From an uncultured Opitutia bacterium (GTDB taxonomy: Bacteria; Verrucomicrobiota; Verrucomicrobiia; Opitutales; Opitutaceae): a stretch of DNA of 64,000 nucleotides. The notes under the pieces are model-generated. The model saw nothing but the letters and a program-made list of their open reading frames with translations. It had not been told where the DNA came from and made no database searches. Numbering within the stretch: position 1 is the first letter of the stretch; every line of letters begins with the position of its first letter. The stretch spans positions 1-64,000 of the forward strand of contig CAIJZY010000001.1 of the NCBI GenBank assembly GCA_903825285.1, read 5' to 3'. Both the position numbers and the translations under genes were made by a program. Below are positions 35,142-43,471 of the stretch, piece after piece.

Positions 35142-36929
35142 TTACTCCGGCATCACCGTCTGGATGTGCAGCTCCTTGAGCTGCTTCGCAGTGACCGGGG
35201 TCGGGCTCTGCGCCATGAGGTCCTGGCCCTTCTGGGTCTTGGGGAAGGCGATGACGTCGCGGATGCTCGTCGTGCCGCAGAGCAGCGCGACCATGCGGTC
35301 GAGGCCGAAGGCGATGCCGCCGTGCGGCGGCGCACCGTAGGTGAAGGCCTTGAGCATGTAGCCGAAGCGGCTCTCGACGACGTCCGCCGGGATCTTCAGC
35401 ACGTCCTCGAAGACCTTCTTCTGCAGCGCGGGCTGGTGAATCCGGATCGAGCCGCCGCCGAGCTCCATGCCGTTCAGCACGACATCGTAGTGCTGGCCGC
35501 GGACCTTCTTCGGGTCGGAATCGAGGAACGCCGCGTCCGCCTCCACCGGCGCGGTGAAGGGATGGTGCGTCGCCACGTAGCGGTTCTCCGCCTCGTCATA
35601 GCTCATCAGCGGGAAATCCACCACCCACAGGAAGCGCCAGTCGTCGGGGCGCAGGGTCAGCTTGCCGCGCTTCACCAGCAGCGCCGCCGCCTCGAGCCGC
35701 AGGCGGCCGAGGATCGCGCAGGCCTTCTCCCACGGCGCCGCCGCGAAGAACACGATGTCGCCGTCGGCCAGGCCCAGCCGGGTCGTGAGCTCCGCCTTCT
35801 CCGCGTCGGAGAAGAATTTCACGATCGGCGACTTCCACTCGCCACCCTCGATCTTGATGAACGCGAGGCCCTTCGCGCCGAGCGACTTCGCGATCTCCTC
35901 GAGGCTCTTGGTCTCGCCCTGCGTGAGGTCGGCGAGGCCCTTGGCGTTGAGCGCCTTGACCACGCCACCGTCGGCGACGGTGGAGGCGAAGACCTTGAAC
36001 GAGGACTTCCGGAAGGTCTCCGAGAAGTCCACCAGCTCCAGCGCGAAGCGCACGTCGGGCTTGTCCACGCCGTAGCGGTTCATCGCGTCGTGGAACGCCA
36101 GCCGCGGGAACGGCGTGGGCAGGTCGTGGTTCAGCACGTCCTTCCACACCTTCTTCAGCATGCCCTCGAACAGCGCGTAGATGCCCTCGCGGTCGATGAA
36201 CGACGCCTCGACGTCCACCTGCGTGAACTCCATCTGGCGGTCCGCGCGCAGGTCCTCGTCGCGGAAGCAGCGCGCGATCTGGAAATACTTCTCCACGCCG
36301 GCGACCATCAGGATCTGCTTGAACTGCTGGGGCGACTGCGAGAGCGCGTAGAACTGGCCCGGGTGGATGCGCGACGGCACGAGGTACTCGCGCGCGCCCT
36401 CGGGCGTGCTCTTGAACAGCGCCGGGGTCTCCACCTCGATGAATTCCTGCGCGTCAAAGTAGTCGCGGATCGACTTCGAGACCCGGTGCCGCACCTGCAG
36501 GTTCTTGCGCATCTTCGGGCGGCGCAGGTCGAGGTAGCGGTAGGTGAGGCGGAGGTCCTCGTTGACCTTGTCGCCGCCGGCGTCGTCGAGCGGGAACGGC
36601 GGCGTCTCCGAGACGTTGAGGATCTCCAGGGTGCTGGCCGCGATCTCGACCTCGCCGGTGGGCAGCGAGGGGTTCACGGTGCCCTCGGGCCGCGGCTCGA
36701 CCAGGCCGGCGACGGCGATGACCGACTCCGGCTTGAGGTGCGCCGCGCGGGTGCCGAGCTCGGCGTTGTCCTGCGGGTCGAACTTCACCTGCGTGATGCC
36801 CTTCCGGTCGCGCAGGTCGATGAAGATGATGCCGCCATGGTCGCGGATGGAGTCGACCCAGCCTACCAGCGCGGCTTGGGAGCCGAGGTTAGCGGAGGTC
36901 AGCTGGGCGCAATGATGGGTGCGTTTCAT
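35142..36929 (-). CDS. aspS: Aspartyl-tRNA synthetase, bacterial type, likely non-discriminating
   Basis: 595 residues, class-II synthetase with N-terminal OB fold, catalytic core and inserted GAD domain (about 300-420), typical of bacterial AspRS. Motif 2 is FRDEDLRADRQMEFTQVD and motif 3 GIAFGLDRMVALLCG. H31 (IRDHGG) and G83 (RPEGTVN) match the His and Gly reported for non-discriminating Pseudomonas AspRS, where discriminating enzymes have Leu and Lys. If so it also charges tRNA-Asn, requiring GatCAB. That property is inference. Confidence 0.95.
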   Translation of the reverse strand: MKRTHHCAQLTSANLGSQAALVGWVDSIRDHGGIIFIDLRDRKGITQVKFDPQDNAELGTRAAHLKPESVIAVAGLVEPRPEGTVNPSLPTGEVEIAASTLEILNVSETPPFPLDDAGGDKVNEDLRLTYRYLDLRRPKMRKNLQVRHRVSKSIRDYFDAQEFIEVETPALFKSTPEGAREYLVPSRIHPGQFYALSQSPQQFKQILMVAGVEKYFQIARCFRDEDLRADRQMEFTQVDVEASFIDREGIYALFEGMLKKVWKDVLNHDLPTPFPRLAFHDAMNRYGVDKPDVRFALELVDFSETFRKSSFKVFASTVADGGVVKALNAKGLADLTQGETKSLEEIAKSLGAKGLAFIKIEGGEWKSPIVKFFSDAEKAELTTRLGLADGDIVFFAAAPWEKACAILGRLRLEAAALLVKRGKLTLRPDDWRFLWVVDFPLMSYDEAENRYVATHHPFTAPVEADAAFLDSDPKKVRGQHYDVVLNGMELGGGSIRIHQPALQKKVFEDVLKIPADVVESRFGYMLKAFTYGAPPHGGIAFGLDRMVALLCGTTSIRDVIAFPKTQKGQDLMAQSPTPVTAKQLKELHIQTVMPE

Positions 36930-37035
36930 GGTTCAGTCCCGGAGGGAGGGGAAGCTAAGGGCAGCGGCCGCCCGGCGAGCAATAGCAAATGCCGGGGAGC
37001 ATGTCCTATGCGGGGGCCGGGTCGCCGGTCCCCAG

Positions 37036-37146
37036 ACGAACGTCGAACTTCGAACGCCCAACATCGAACGTCGAAGGATCGTCCCGCGGCGCGGCCGCGC
37101 TGGAGTCCACCTCGATGTTGGACGTTCGATGTTCGGCGTTCGCCCG
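37036..37146. repeat. Dispersed inverted word repeat with conserved core, copy A
   Basis: Arms of CGAACATCGAACGTC-like words (37036-37076 and 37112-37146) in opposite orientation flank a core. On the minus strand the core reads GTGGACTCCAGCGCGGCC then CGCGGGACGATCCTTCGA. Copy B at 57391-57496 has the same core and differently arranged arms. Confidence 0.8.
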
Positions 37147-37155
37147 CAGCCTTCC

Positions 37156-37323
37156 CTACCCGATCTCCTCCGCCATCTGCAGCAGCTGGCGCGCAAGCTC
37201 GCGCGCGGCGTCGGGTGTCAGGTCCACGGGATCGTCAAAGGTGGCCACGGCCTTCAGGCGAAGCAGCCCGGCGGAGGCGTCGAGTTCCAGGGTCAGGTCG
37301 CCATCGGCATCGGTGTAGGTCAT
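37156..37323 (-). CDS. Small protein of unknown function
   Basis: 55 residues from ATG 37323. It is acidic, with a beta-like first half (TLELDASAGLLRLKAVATF) and a helical second half (AARELARQLLQMAEEIG). The start overlaps the stop of the upstream secreted-protein gene by ATGA (37320-37323), the main support that it is real. No family recognised. Confidence 0.6.
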   Translation of the reverse strand: MTYTDADGDLTLELDASAGLLRLKAVATFDDPVDLTPDAARELARQLLQMAEEIG

Positions 37324-37814
37324 AGGCGGTTGGTCTCCGTGATAATGGGGGCTTCGTAGGAAATGCTGAGCGTGGCGATGTCGCGGCCCTGCGGCGCCCA
37401 GGTGAGCTGGATCACGGTCTGCACCGCCTTCCAGGTGACCTGGATGTATTCCGAGCTGCGCGTGGAGTACTCGAGCCCGTACTTGCCGCGCAGCAGGTCC
37501 CGGAACTTGTCGAGGTCCTTGTTCGGGATCTCGCCCGTCTCCGTGAGCACGACCGCCACGAGCTGCTGGCCCTTGAAGAAAAACTGCACGTGGAACGGAT
37601 GGCCGGCGATCACCGTCTCGTCGATCCGCAGGAGCTCGACGCCACGGCCGTTGGGCAGCTCCACGGCGCTGTCGCCGGGCGCGTGCGCCTCGGGACACTC
37701 GTGCTGCACCTGGTCGAGCGTCATGCCCGCCGCCGTGCCGGGCCAGAGCATCTGCGCCCGCAGCGGCAGGGCCGCGAGCAGGGCCAGGAACGGGAGGTAT
37801 TTCACCGGGAGCAT
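37320..37814 (-). CDS. Small secreted protein of unknown function
   Basis: 164 residues from ATG 37814. A signal peptide (MLPVKYLPFLALLAALPLRA, cut before QMLWPG) exports it. The mature part begins WPGTAAGMTLDQVQ, a pattern seen in small periplasmic proteins that compare reference and observed sequence parameters (SmpA/BamE-like start), followed by beta strands such as GHPFHVQFFFKGQQLVAVVL. No firm family. Coupled to the 55-residue gene that follows. Its upstream spacer contains the GGCGGGGTC repeat. Confidence 0.65.
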   Translation of the reverse strand: MLPVKYLPFLALLAALPLRAQMLWPGTAAGMTLDQVQHECPEAHAPGDSAVELPNGRGVELLRIDETVIAGHPFHVQFFFKGQQLVAVVLTETGEIPNKDLDKFRDLLRGKYGLEYSTRSSEYIQVTWKAVQTVIQLTWAPQGRDIATLSISYEAPIITETNRL

Positions 37815-37899
37815 GGGCAGCGGTGACCACGAAGCACACGAACCGCCCGCAGGCCAAGCCGTTTTGCGGGTGGGAGGACCGCGCCGGCAGCAGTCCTGT

Positions 37900-37977
37900 T
37901 GGGCGGGGTCGCTGACCCCGCCTTCGTGCCCCACCCTTTGCCTGCGACCTGAAGGCGGGTCGGCGACCCCGCCCTAC
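37900..37977. repeat. Inverted repeat, GGCGGGGTCGC family
   Basis: GGCGGGGTC (37902-37910) and GACCCCGCC (37914-37922) form a perfect 9-bp stem; about 30 bases later AGGCGGGTCGGCGACCCCGCC repeats it. A two-hairpin element between the small secreted gene and gpmI. Confidence 0.65.
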
Positions 37978-38012
37978 TCCCAGCCATCCGGGCAGCGGCG
38001 TTGATCCCCGCG

Positions 38013-39596
38013 CTAGCCGACGATCAGGCTGCGGCCGGTCATCTCAACCGGCTGGGGCAGGCCCATCAGCGCGAGCAGCGTGGGGGCGATGTCCGCGAGC
38101 CGGCCGCCATCGCGGAGCTTCGGTTTTACCGCGGTGAAGCCCGGGGCGATGACGAAGGCCTCGACGAGGTTCAGCGTGTGCGAGGTGTGGGGCACGTTGT
38201 GCACCGGGTCCCACATCTGCTCGCAGTTGCCATGGTCGGCGGTGACCAGCGCCTTGCCGCCCACCTGGGCCAGCGCGGCGAGCAGCTCGCCCACCCCGCG
38301 GTCGGTGGTCTCGACGGCCTTGACCGCCGCCGGCAGCGAGCCGGTGTGGCCGACCATGTCGGGGTTGGCGTAATTGACCACAATCAGGCCGTACTTGCCC
38401 GACAGGATCGCGGCCTTCGCCGCCGCCGTGACGGCCGGGGCCGACATCTCGGGCTGCAGGTCATAGGTCGCCACCTTCGGGCTCGGCGGACACGCGCGGT
38501 CCTCGCCGGGGAACGGCGTGGCGCGGTAGTTGTTGAAGAAAAACGTGACGTGCGGGTTCTTCTCCGTCTCGGCGCAGCGGAACTGCGCGAGCCCCGCGGC
38601 GCTCACAACCTGACCGAGGATATTGGGCAGCGGCTCCGGCTTCGGCGAAACCACGTGCACGGGCAGGCCCGCCTCGTACTCCGTCATGGTCGCATAGTAG
38701 AGATCGAGCTTCTTGCCGCGGTCGAAGCCCTTGAAGTCATCCATCACGAACGCCTTCGTGATCTCGCGCGGACGGTCGCCGCGGTAGTTGTAGAACAGGA
38801 CTGCGTCGCCGTCCGCGATCACGGCCACCGGCCGGCCGTCGGCGCCGGTGATCGCCGTCGGCGTCACGAACTCGTCGCCGTTCTGCGTCACCGACAGCGG
38901 CGCGTCGTAGTACTGCTGCACCGCCGCGGCGGCGTCGCGCGCGGTCGCGCCGGCCTTGCGGCCGGTCAGGACGTCATAGGCCTGCTGCACGCGCTCCCAG
39001 CGGTTGTCGCGGTCCATCGCCCAGAACCGTCCGCTGACCGTCGCGATGCGGCCCACGCCGATCTTCGCGCACTCGGCGTCCACCTGCCGGACATAGCCCA
39101 GACCGCTCGACGGCGGCGTGTCGCGGCCGTCGGTGAAGGCGTGGATGAACACGTCCTTGATGCCGTCGGCCTTCGCCTGGCGAAGGATGCCGTAAAGATG
39201 CTCGAGCATGCCGTGGACGCCGGCGTCGGAGACGATGCCCATGAGGTGGAGCCGGGACTTCCGCGTCTTGACGCGCTCGACGACCGCGCGCCAGACCGGA
39301 TTGGCGGGGAGGCGCTTCTCGGAGAACAGCTTGTTCAGGCGGACCAGCTCCTGGTCCACGATGCGGCCCGCGCCGATGTTCTCGTGGCCGACCTCGCTGT
39401 TGCCCATCACGCCGTCGGGCAGGCCGACATCGAGCCCGCTGGCCCGGAGCAGCGTGCACGGGTACTGCGCGTGCAGGGCGTCGTCGCAGGCCTTCTTCGC
39501 CTGGACGACGGCATTGGTCGGGTCCTGGGAAGGATCGGGATTCTTGCCCCAGCCATCACGGATGACGAGGAGGACGGGTTGGCGCGGAGTGCTCAT
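38013..39596 (-). CDS. gpmI: Phosphoglycerate mutase, 2,3-bisphosphoglycerate-independent
   Basis: 527 residues from ATG 39596. Interconverts 2- and 3-phosphoglycerate in glycolysis with two Mn ions. The phospho-accepting Ser67 is in MGNSEVGHENIGAGR, an early metal ligand is D14 (VIRDGWG), and the late YANPDMVGHTG and TADHGNCEQM motifs bind metal. Length and order match GpmI. Divergent from hemH with a 113-base shared spacer. Confidence 0.96.
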   Translation of the reverse strand: MSTPRQPVLLVIRDGWGKNPDPSQDPTNAVVQAKKACDDALHAQYPCTLLRASGLDVGLPDGVMGNSEVGHENIGAGRIVDQELVRLNKLFSEKRLPANPVWRAVVERVKTRKSRLHLMGIVSDAGVHGMLEHLYGILRQAKADGIKDVFIHAFTDGRDTPPSSGLGYVRQVDAECAKIGVGRIATVSGRFWAMDRDNRWERVQQAYDVLTGRKAGATARDAAAAVQQYYDAPLSVTQNGDEFVTPTAITGADGRPVAVIADGDAVLFYNYRGDRPREITKAFVMDDFKGFDRGKKLDLYYATMTEYEAGLPVHVVSPKPEPLPNILGQVVSAAGLAQFRCAETEKNPHVTFFFNNYRATPFPGEDRACPPSPKVATYDLQPEMSAPAVTAAAKAAILSGKYGLIVVNYANPDMVGHTGSLPAAVKAVETTDRGVGELLAALAQVGGKALVTADHGNCEQMWDPVHNVPHTSHTLNLVEAFVIAPGFTAVKPKLRDGGRLADIAPTLLALMGLPQPVEMTGRSLIVG

Positions 39597-39709
39597 GGAA
39601 AGTGTAGTCCAGCACGGTTGCCCCGGAAGGCCACGGATAAAAGTCAAAAAGACGGGGAACCGGCCCGGCGCATTTGACTTCGCCGCGTTTCTTCCGGTCA
39701 ATTTCCGCC

Positions 39710-40744
39710 ATGTCCAAGCGCGCCGTCCTGCTCGTCAACCTGGGTTCGCCCGATTCCCCGTCCGTCCCGGATGTGCGCCGCTACCTGCGCGAGTTCCTTG
39801 GCGACGAGCGCGTCCTCGACCTCCCCGCCCCGGCGCGCTGGCTGCTCCTCGAGGGCATCATCCTGCGCACCCGGCCCAAGCACTCGGCCCACGCCTACGC
39901 GTCGGTCTGGACCAAGGATGGCTCCCCGCTGATTGCCATGTCGCGAAGCGTCCAGCGGCAGCTCGCGGCCCAGCTCGGGCCCGATCTCCCCGTCTACCTC
40001 GCGATGCGCTACGGCTCGCCGTCCATCGCCAGCATCGTCGGCCAGCTGGCCGCGGACGGCATCGAGGAGGTCCTGCTCTTCCCGCAGTACCCGCACTACG
40101 CCATGTCCTCCTGGGAGACCGTCGTGGTGAAGGTGATGCAGGAGGTCGCCCGCCAGGCGCCCGCGCTGCGCGTGACCACCGTCCAGCCGTTCTACGCCGA
40201 CGCCGACTACATCGAGGTCCTGCACGCCGTCTGCGCGCCCTACCTGGCCGGCGGCTACGACCACCTGCTGTTCAGCTACCACGGCCTGCCCGTGCGCCAC
40301 CTGCGCAAGGCCGACTCGTCCCGCGCCCACTGCACCGTGACCGCCGACTGCTGCGCCACCTGCTCGCCGGCCCACGCCACGTGCTACAAGGCCCAGTGCC
40401 TCGCCACCACGCGCGCGCTCGCCGCCCGCGCCGGGCTCGACCCCAGGCGGTACTCGGTCGCGTTCCAGTCGCGGCTCGCCGGCGAGCCCTGGCTGGAGCC
40501 CTTCACCGACCACGAGCTCGAGCGCCTGCCCCGCGAAGGCCGGAAAAACCTGCTCGTGCTCTGCCCGGCATTCGTCACCGACTGCCTCGAGACCCTCGAG
40601 GAGATCGCCGTGCGCGGCCGCGAGTCGTTCCTCGCCGCCGGCGGCGTGCAGTTCCAGCAGATCCCCTGCCCGAACGATCATCCGGCGTTCATCGATTTTC
40701 TCGCCAAGCGGACACAGGACTGGTTAAAGGGCGGCCAACTTTGA
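39710..40744 (+). CDS. hemH: Ferrochelatase
   Basis: 344 residues from ATG 39710. Inserts iron (or, in some taxa, acts on coproporphyrin III) in the last part of heme synthesis. The catalytic His191 lies in FSYHGLP. A Cys-rich run follows (HCTVTADCCATC, then TCYKAQC), common in bacterial ferrochelatases of this type. LVLCPAFVTDCLETLEEI is the C-terminal signature. A TTGACT (39674) could be its -35, but no good -10 follows. The kinase gene starts within its stop. Confidence 0.94.
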   Translation: MSKRAVLLVNLGSPDSPSVPDVRRYLREFLGDERVLDLPAPARWLLLEGIILRTRPKHSAHAYASVWTKDGSPLIAMSRSVQRQLAAQLGPDLPVYLAMRYGSPSIASIVGQLAADGIEEVLLFPQYPHYAMSSWETVVVKVMQEVARQAPALRVTTVQPFYADADYIEVLHAVCAPYLAGGYDHLLFSYHGLPVRHLRKADSSRAHCTVTADCCATCSPAHATCYKAQCLATTRALAARAGLDPRRYSVAFQSRLAGEPWLEPFTDHELERLPREGRKNLLVLCPAFVTDCLETLEEIAVRGRESFLAAGGVQFQQIPCPNDHPAFIDFLAKRTQDWLKGGQL

Positions 40745-43407
40745 GCCCGCCTGTCCCCGACCCATCCCACCCCTCCCCCGCTCCGCCGGTCCCGCCGGGG
40801 AGCTGCGCGGTTGTGCTGCTGGATGCGGCCGGGCGGGTGACCGCCGCCAACGCCACCGCCCAGGCCCTGTGGCAGGCCGAGCCCGGCGCGCTGGTCGGGG
40901 CCCATTTCGCCAGCCTGCTCGCCTTCGATGTGGTGTCCGACGATGCCGACTGGCTGGAGTCGCAGTGGGAGGTCATCCTCGCCACCGCCCTCGACCAGAC
41001 CGTCCCGCTCGACGTGCAGCCGAAGGGGGGCGCCCCGTGCGACATGCGCGTGCGCATCGAGGAGACCCTCGGCAACCCGCCCGGCTTCATCGCCACGGTG
41101 CTGCCGCCCGCCGGGGCCGCGACGCCGGCCGATGACGACGGCTTCCGGCTGCTCGCCGAGAAGGGCGCCGTCGGGTTCTTCGACCTCAACGTCCAGAGCG
41201 GCCGCGCCCGCTACTCGCCGGCCTGGAAGAAGCTCCTGGGCTATGCCGACGCCGAGCTGCCCGACACGATTGACCACTGGCGGCAGCTGATCCACCCCGA
41301 CGACTCCGGCGCCGCCCCCGACCAGCTCGGCAAGAAGCTCGCCGTCAGCTCCCGGCCCTTCGGCGTCGAGTTCCGCATGAAGCACCGGCTCGGCCACTGG
41401 GTCTGGATCCAGTGCCTCGGCCTCCAGGTGGTCGGCGCCGGTGGTGCGCTCGAGCGCGTGGTCGGACTCCACCTCGACATCTCCGAGCGCAAGGAGCTCG
41501 AGGAGACCAGCATCGCGAACGACACGCGCATGCAGGAGCTTTCCAGCACCGGCCCGCTCGGCGCCTTCGAGTTCGATTTCGGGACCAAGACGTTCTGGTA
41601 TTCGCCCGCCTTTCAGAAGCTCCTCGGCTGGGAGGAAAAGGACGCCGCCGCCGGCCTCGCCGCCTTCACCGCCGCGCTGCCTGCCGCCGAGACGGCCGCC
41701 GGGCCCGAGGTCTGGCTGCTCAAGCACGCCGTCGGGCAGAACCCCTTCATCGTCCCGGTCCAGCTGCAGGACAAGGCCGGCCGGACCGTGGACCTCGTGC
41801 TCGGGGCCAACCGCATGCTCACCCGCAAGCGCGACCTGGCGCGCGTGACCGGCTTCATCTGCCCCCTCCCCGCCGGCCTTGGCGCCGCGTCCACCGCCGG
41901 CCTGCCCGAGGGTCTTGCCGCCGTGGCGCTCGCGGCCCTCGCCGAGGGCGTCATCCTGGTCGACGACCGCGGCAAGATCGCGTTCGTCAACGCCGTCGCC
42001 GCCCGTCTCCTCTGTCGCAGCGCCGAGTCGGCCCGCGGCCAGGCGGTCAACGAGATCTTCCGCCTCGTCAACCGCGAGAGCGGCCGCGCGGGCGAAGACC
42101 CGCTCGACCGCGTGCTCGCGGCGGACCAGCCCCTCCCGCTGATCGCCGAGGACGCGCTGGTGGCCACCGCCGAGGGCCTGGCGCCGACGCCGATCGTCTG
42201 GACCGCCCGCACTGCGCTCGACCCGTCGGGCAAGCCCTTCGGCGCGGTCTTCGTGTTCCGCGACCCCAACGAGATGAACCTCACGCCCGAGGAGCTCGTG
42301 AAGGCCAACCGCTTCGAGACCCTCGGCCTGCTCGCCGGCGGCATCGCGCACGACTTCAACAACCTGCTCACGACGATCATGGGCGGCATCTCGCTGGGCA
42401 AGGACACGCGCGACTACTCGTCACTCGACGACAGCGAGAAGGCCTGCATGACGGCCAAGGGCCTGACGCGGCAGCTGCTGACGTTTGCCAAGGGCGGCGC
42501 CGGCACGATCACGGTGCAGCCGGTGACGGACATCCTCACCGACACCATCAAGATCGCCGCCGCCGGCTCGACGGCCGAGGTCACGGTCGAGGTCGCGCCC
42601 GGCACCTCGCCCATCGCGGTGGATCGCGCGCAGATCCTGCAGGTTTTCCAGAATCTCGTCGTCAACGCCATCCAGGCCATGCCGCCGCCGCCGCACCGCC
42701 CGCGCGTCCAGCTGCGCGCGCGGAACCTCGCCCTCGCCGAGGGCCAGGTCGCGCCCCTGCCGGCGGGCGACTACGTGGAGTTCGAGGTGCGCGACAACGG
42801 CGCGGGCATCCCGCCGGAGTACGTGGCCAAGATCTTCGACCCGTTCTTCACCACGAAGAAGCACGGCACCGGCCTCGGCCTCGCCACCGTGCTCTCGATC
42901 GTGCGCCGGTACGGCGGGCAGATCGGCCTCGACACCGCCGTCGGCGTCGGCACCGCATTCACCCTCTACCTGCCCACCGCCGACCGGCCCGTGGAGGTCC
43001 AGGCCCGCCGCGCCGCCTCGCTCCGCTTCGGCACCGGGCGCGTGCTGTTCATGGACGACGACCCGAAGATCTCGTCCATCACCGCCGCCATGCTCAAGAG
43101 CCTCGACTACAAGTTCGACCTCGCGAAGAACGGCGAGGAGGCGATCACCTTCTACAAGCGCTACCTCAACATCGGGCGGCCGTACGACGCCGTGATCATG
43201 GACATCAGCGTGGTCGGCGGCATGGGCGGCGAGGAGACCTTCAAGGCGCTCCGCGAGCTCGACCCCGACATCCGCGCCATCGTCTCGAGCGGTTACGACA
43301 ACGACGACATGGCCAAGAAGTTCCTCGAGCTGGGCTTCTGCGGCTATCTGACCAAGCCCTACCGCGTCGCGGACCTGGGCAAGGTCCTGAAGACGGTGCT
43401 CGGCTGA
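40741..43407 (+). CDS. Hybrid histidine kinase with PAS domains and C-terminal receiver
   Basis: 888 residues from TTG 40741, which overlaps the hemH stop (TTGA); earlier starts would run through hemH. Four PAS-like domains fill about 15-520 (one with PAC tail near ERVVGLHLDISERK). The H-box is GGIAHDFNNLLTT with H537. The ATPase domain has DNGAGIPPEYVAKIFDPFF and GTGLGLATV. A receiver domain (about 765-888) has VLFMDDDPKI, phospho-acceptor D821 and KPYR. No membrane segment is seen, so it is cytoplasmic. No response regulator or output gene is adjacent. Its signal is unknown. Confidence 0.9.
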   Translation: MSPPVPDPSHPSPAPPVPPGSCAVVLLDAAGRVTAANATAQALWQAEPGALVGAHFASLLAFDVVSDDADWLESQWEVILATALDQTVPLDVQPKGGAPCDMRVRIEETLGNPPGFIATVLPPAGAATPADDDGFRLLAEKGAVGFFDLNVQSGRARYSPAWKKLLGYADAELPDTIDHWRQLIHPDDSGAAPDQLGKKLAVSSRPFGVEFRMKHRLGHWVWIQCLGLQVVGAGGALERVVGLHLDISERKELEETSIANDTRMQELSSTGPLGAFEFDFGTKTFWYSPAFQKLLGWEEKDAAAGLAAFTAALPAAETAAGPEVWLLKHAVGQNPFIVPVQLQDKAGRTVDLVLGANRMLTRKRDLARVTGFICPLPAGLGAASTAGLPEGLAAVALAALAEGVILVDDRGKIAFVNAVAARLLCRSAESARGQAVNEIFRLVNRESGRAGEDPLDRVLAADQPLPLIAEDALVATAEGLAPTPIVWTARTALDPSGKPFGAVFVFRDPNEMNLTPEELVKANRFETLGLLAGGIAHDFNNLLTTIMGGISLGKDTRDYSSLDDSEKACMTAKGLTRQLLTFAKGGAGTITVQPVTDILTDTIKIAAAGSTAEVTVEVAPGTSPIAVDRAQILQVFQNLVVNAIQAMPPPPHRPRVQLRARNLALAEGQVAPLPAGDYVEFEVRDNGAGIPPEYVAKIFDPFFTTKKHGTGLGLATVLSIVRRYGGQIGLDTAVGVGTAFTLYLPTADRPVEVQARRAASLRFGTGRVLFMDDDPKISSITAAMLKSLDYKFDLAKNGEEAITFYKRYLNIGRPYDAVIMDISVVGGMGGEETFKALRELDPDIRAIVSSGYDNDDMAKKFLELGFCGYLTKPYRVADLGKVLKTVLG

Positions 43408-43471
43408 GCGGATTTCGCCGACGCTTCAGGAGCTGCCGCCCCGGCCCTTTGTTCCATCCCCCCACCTTGTC

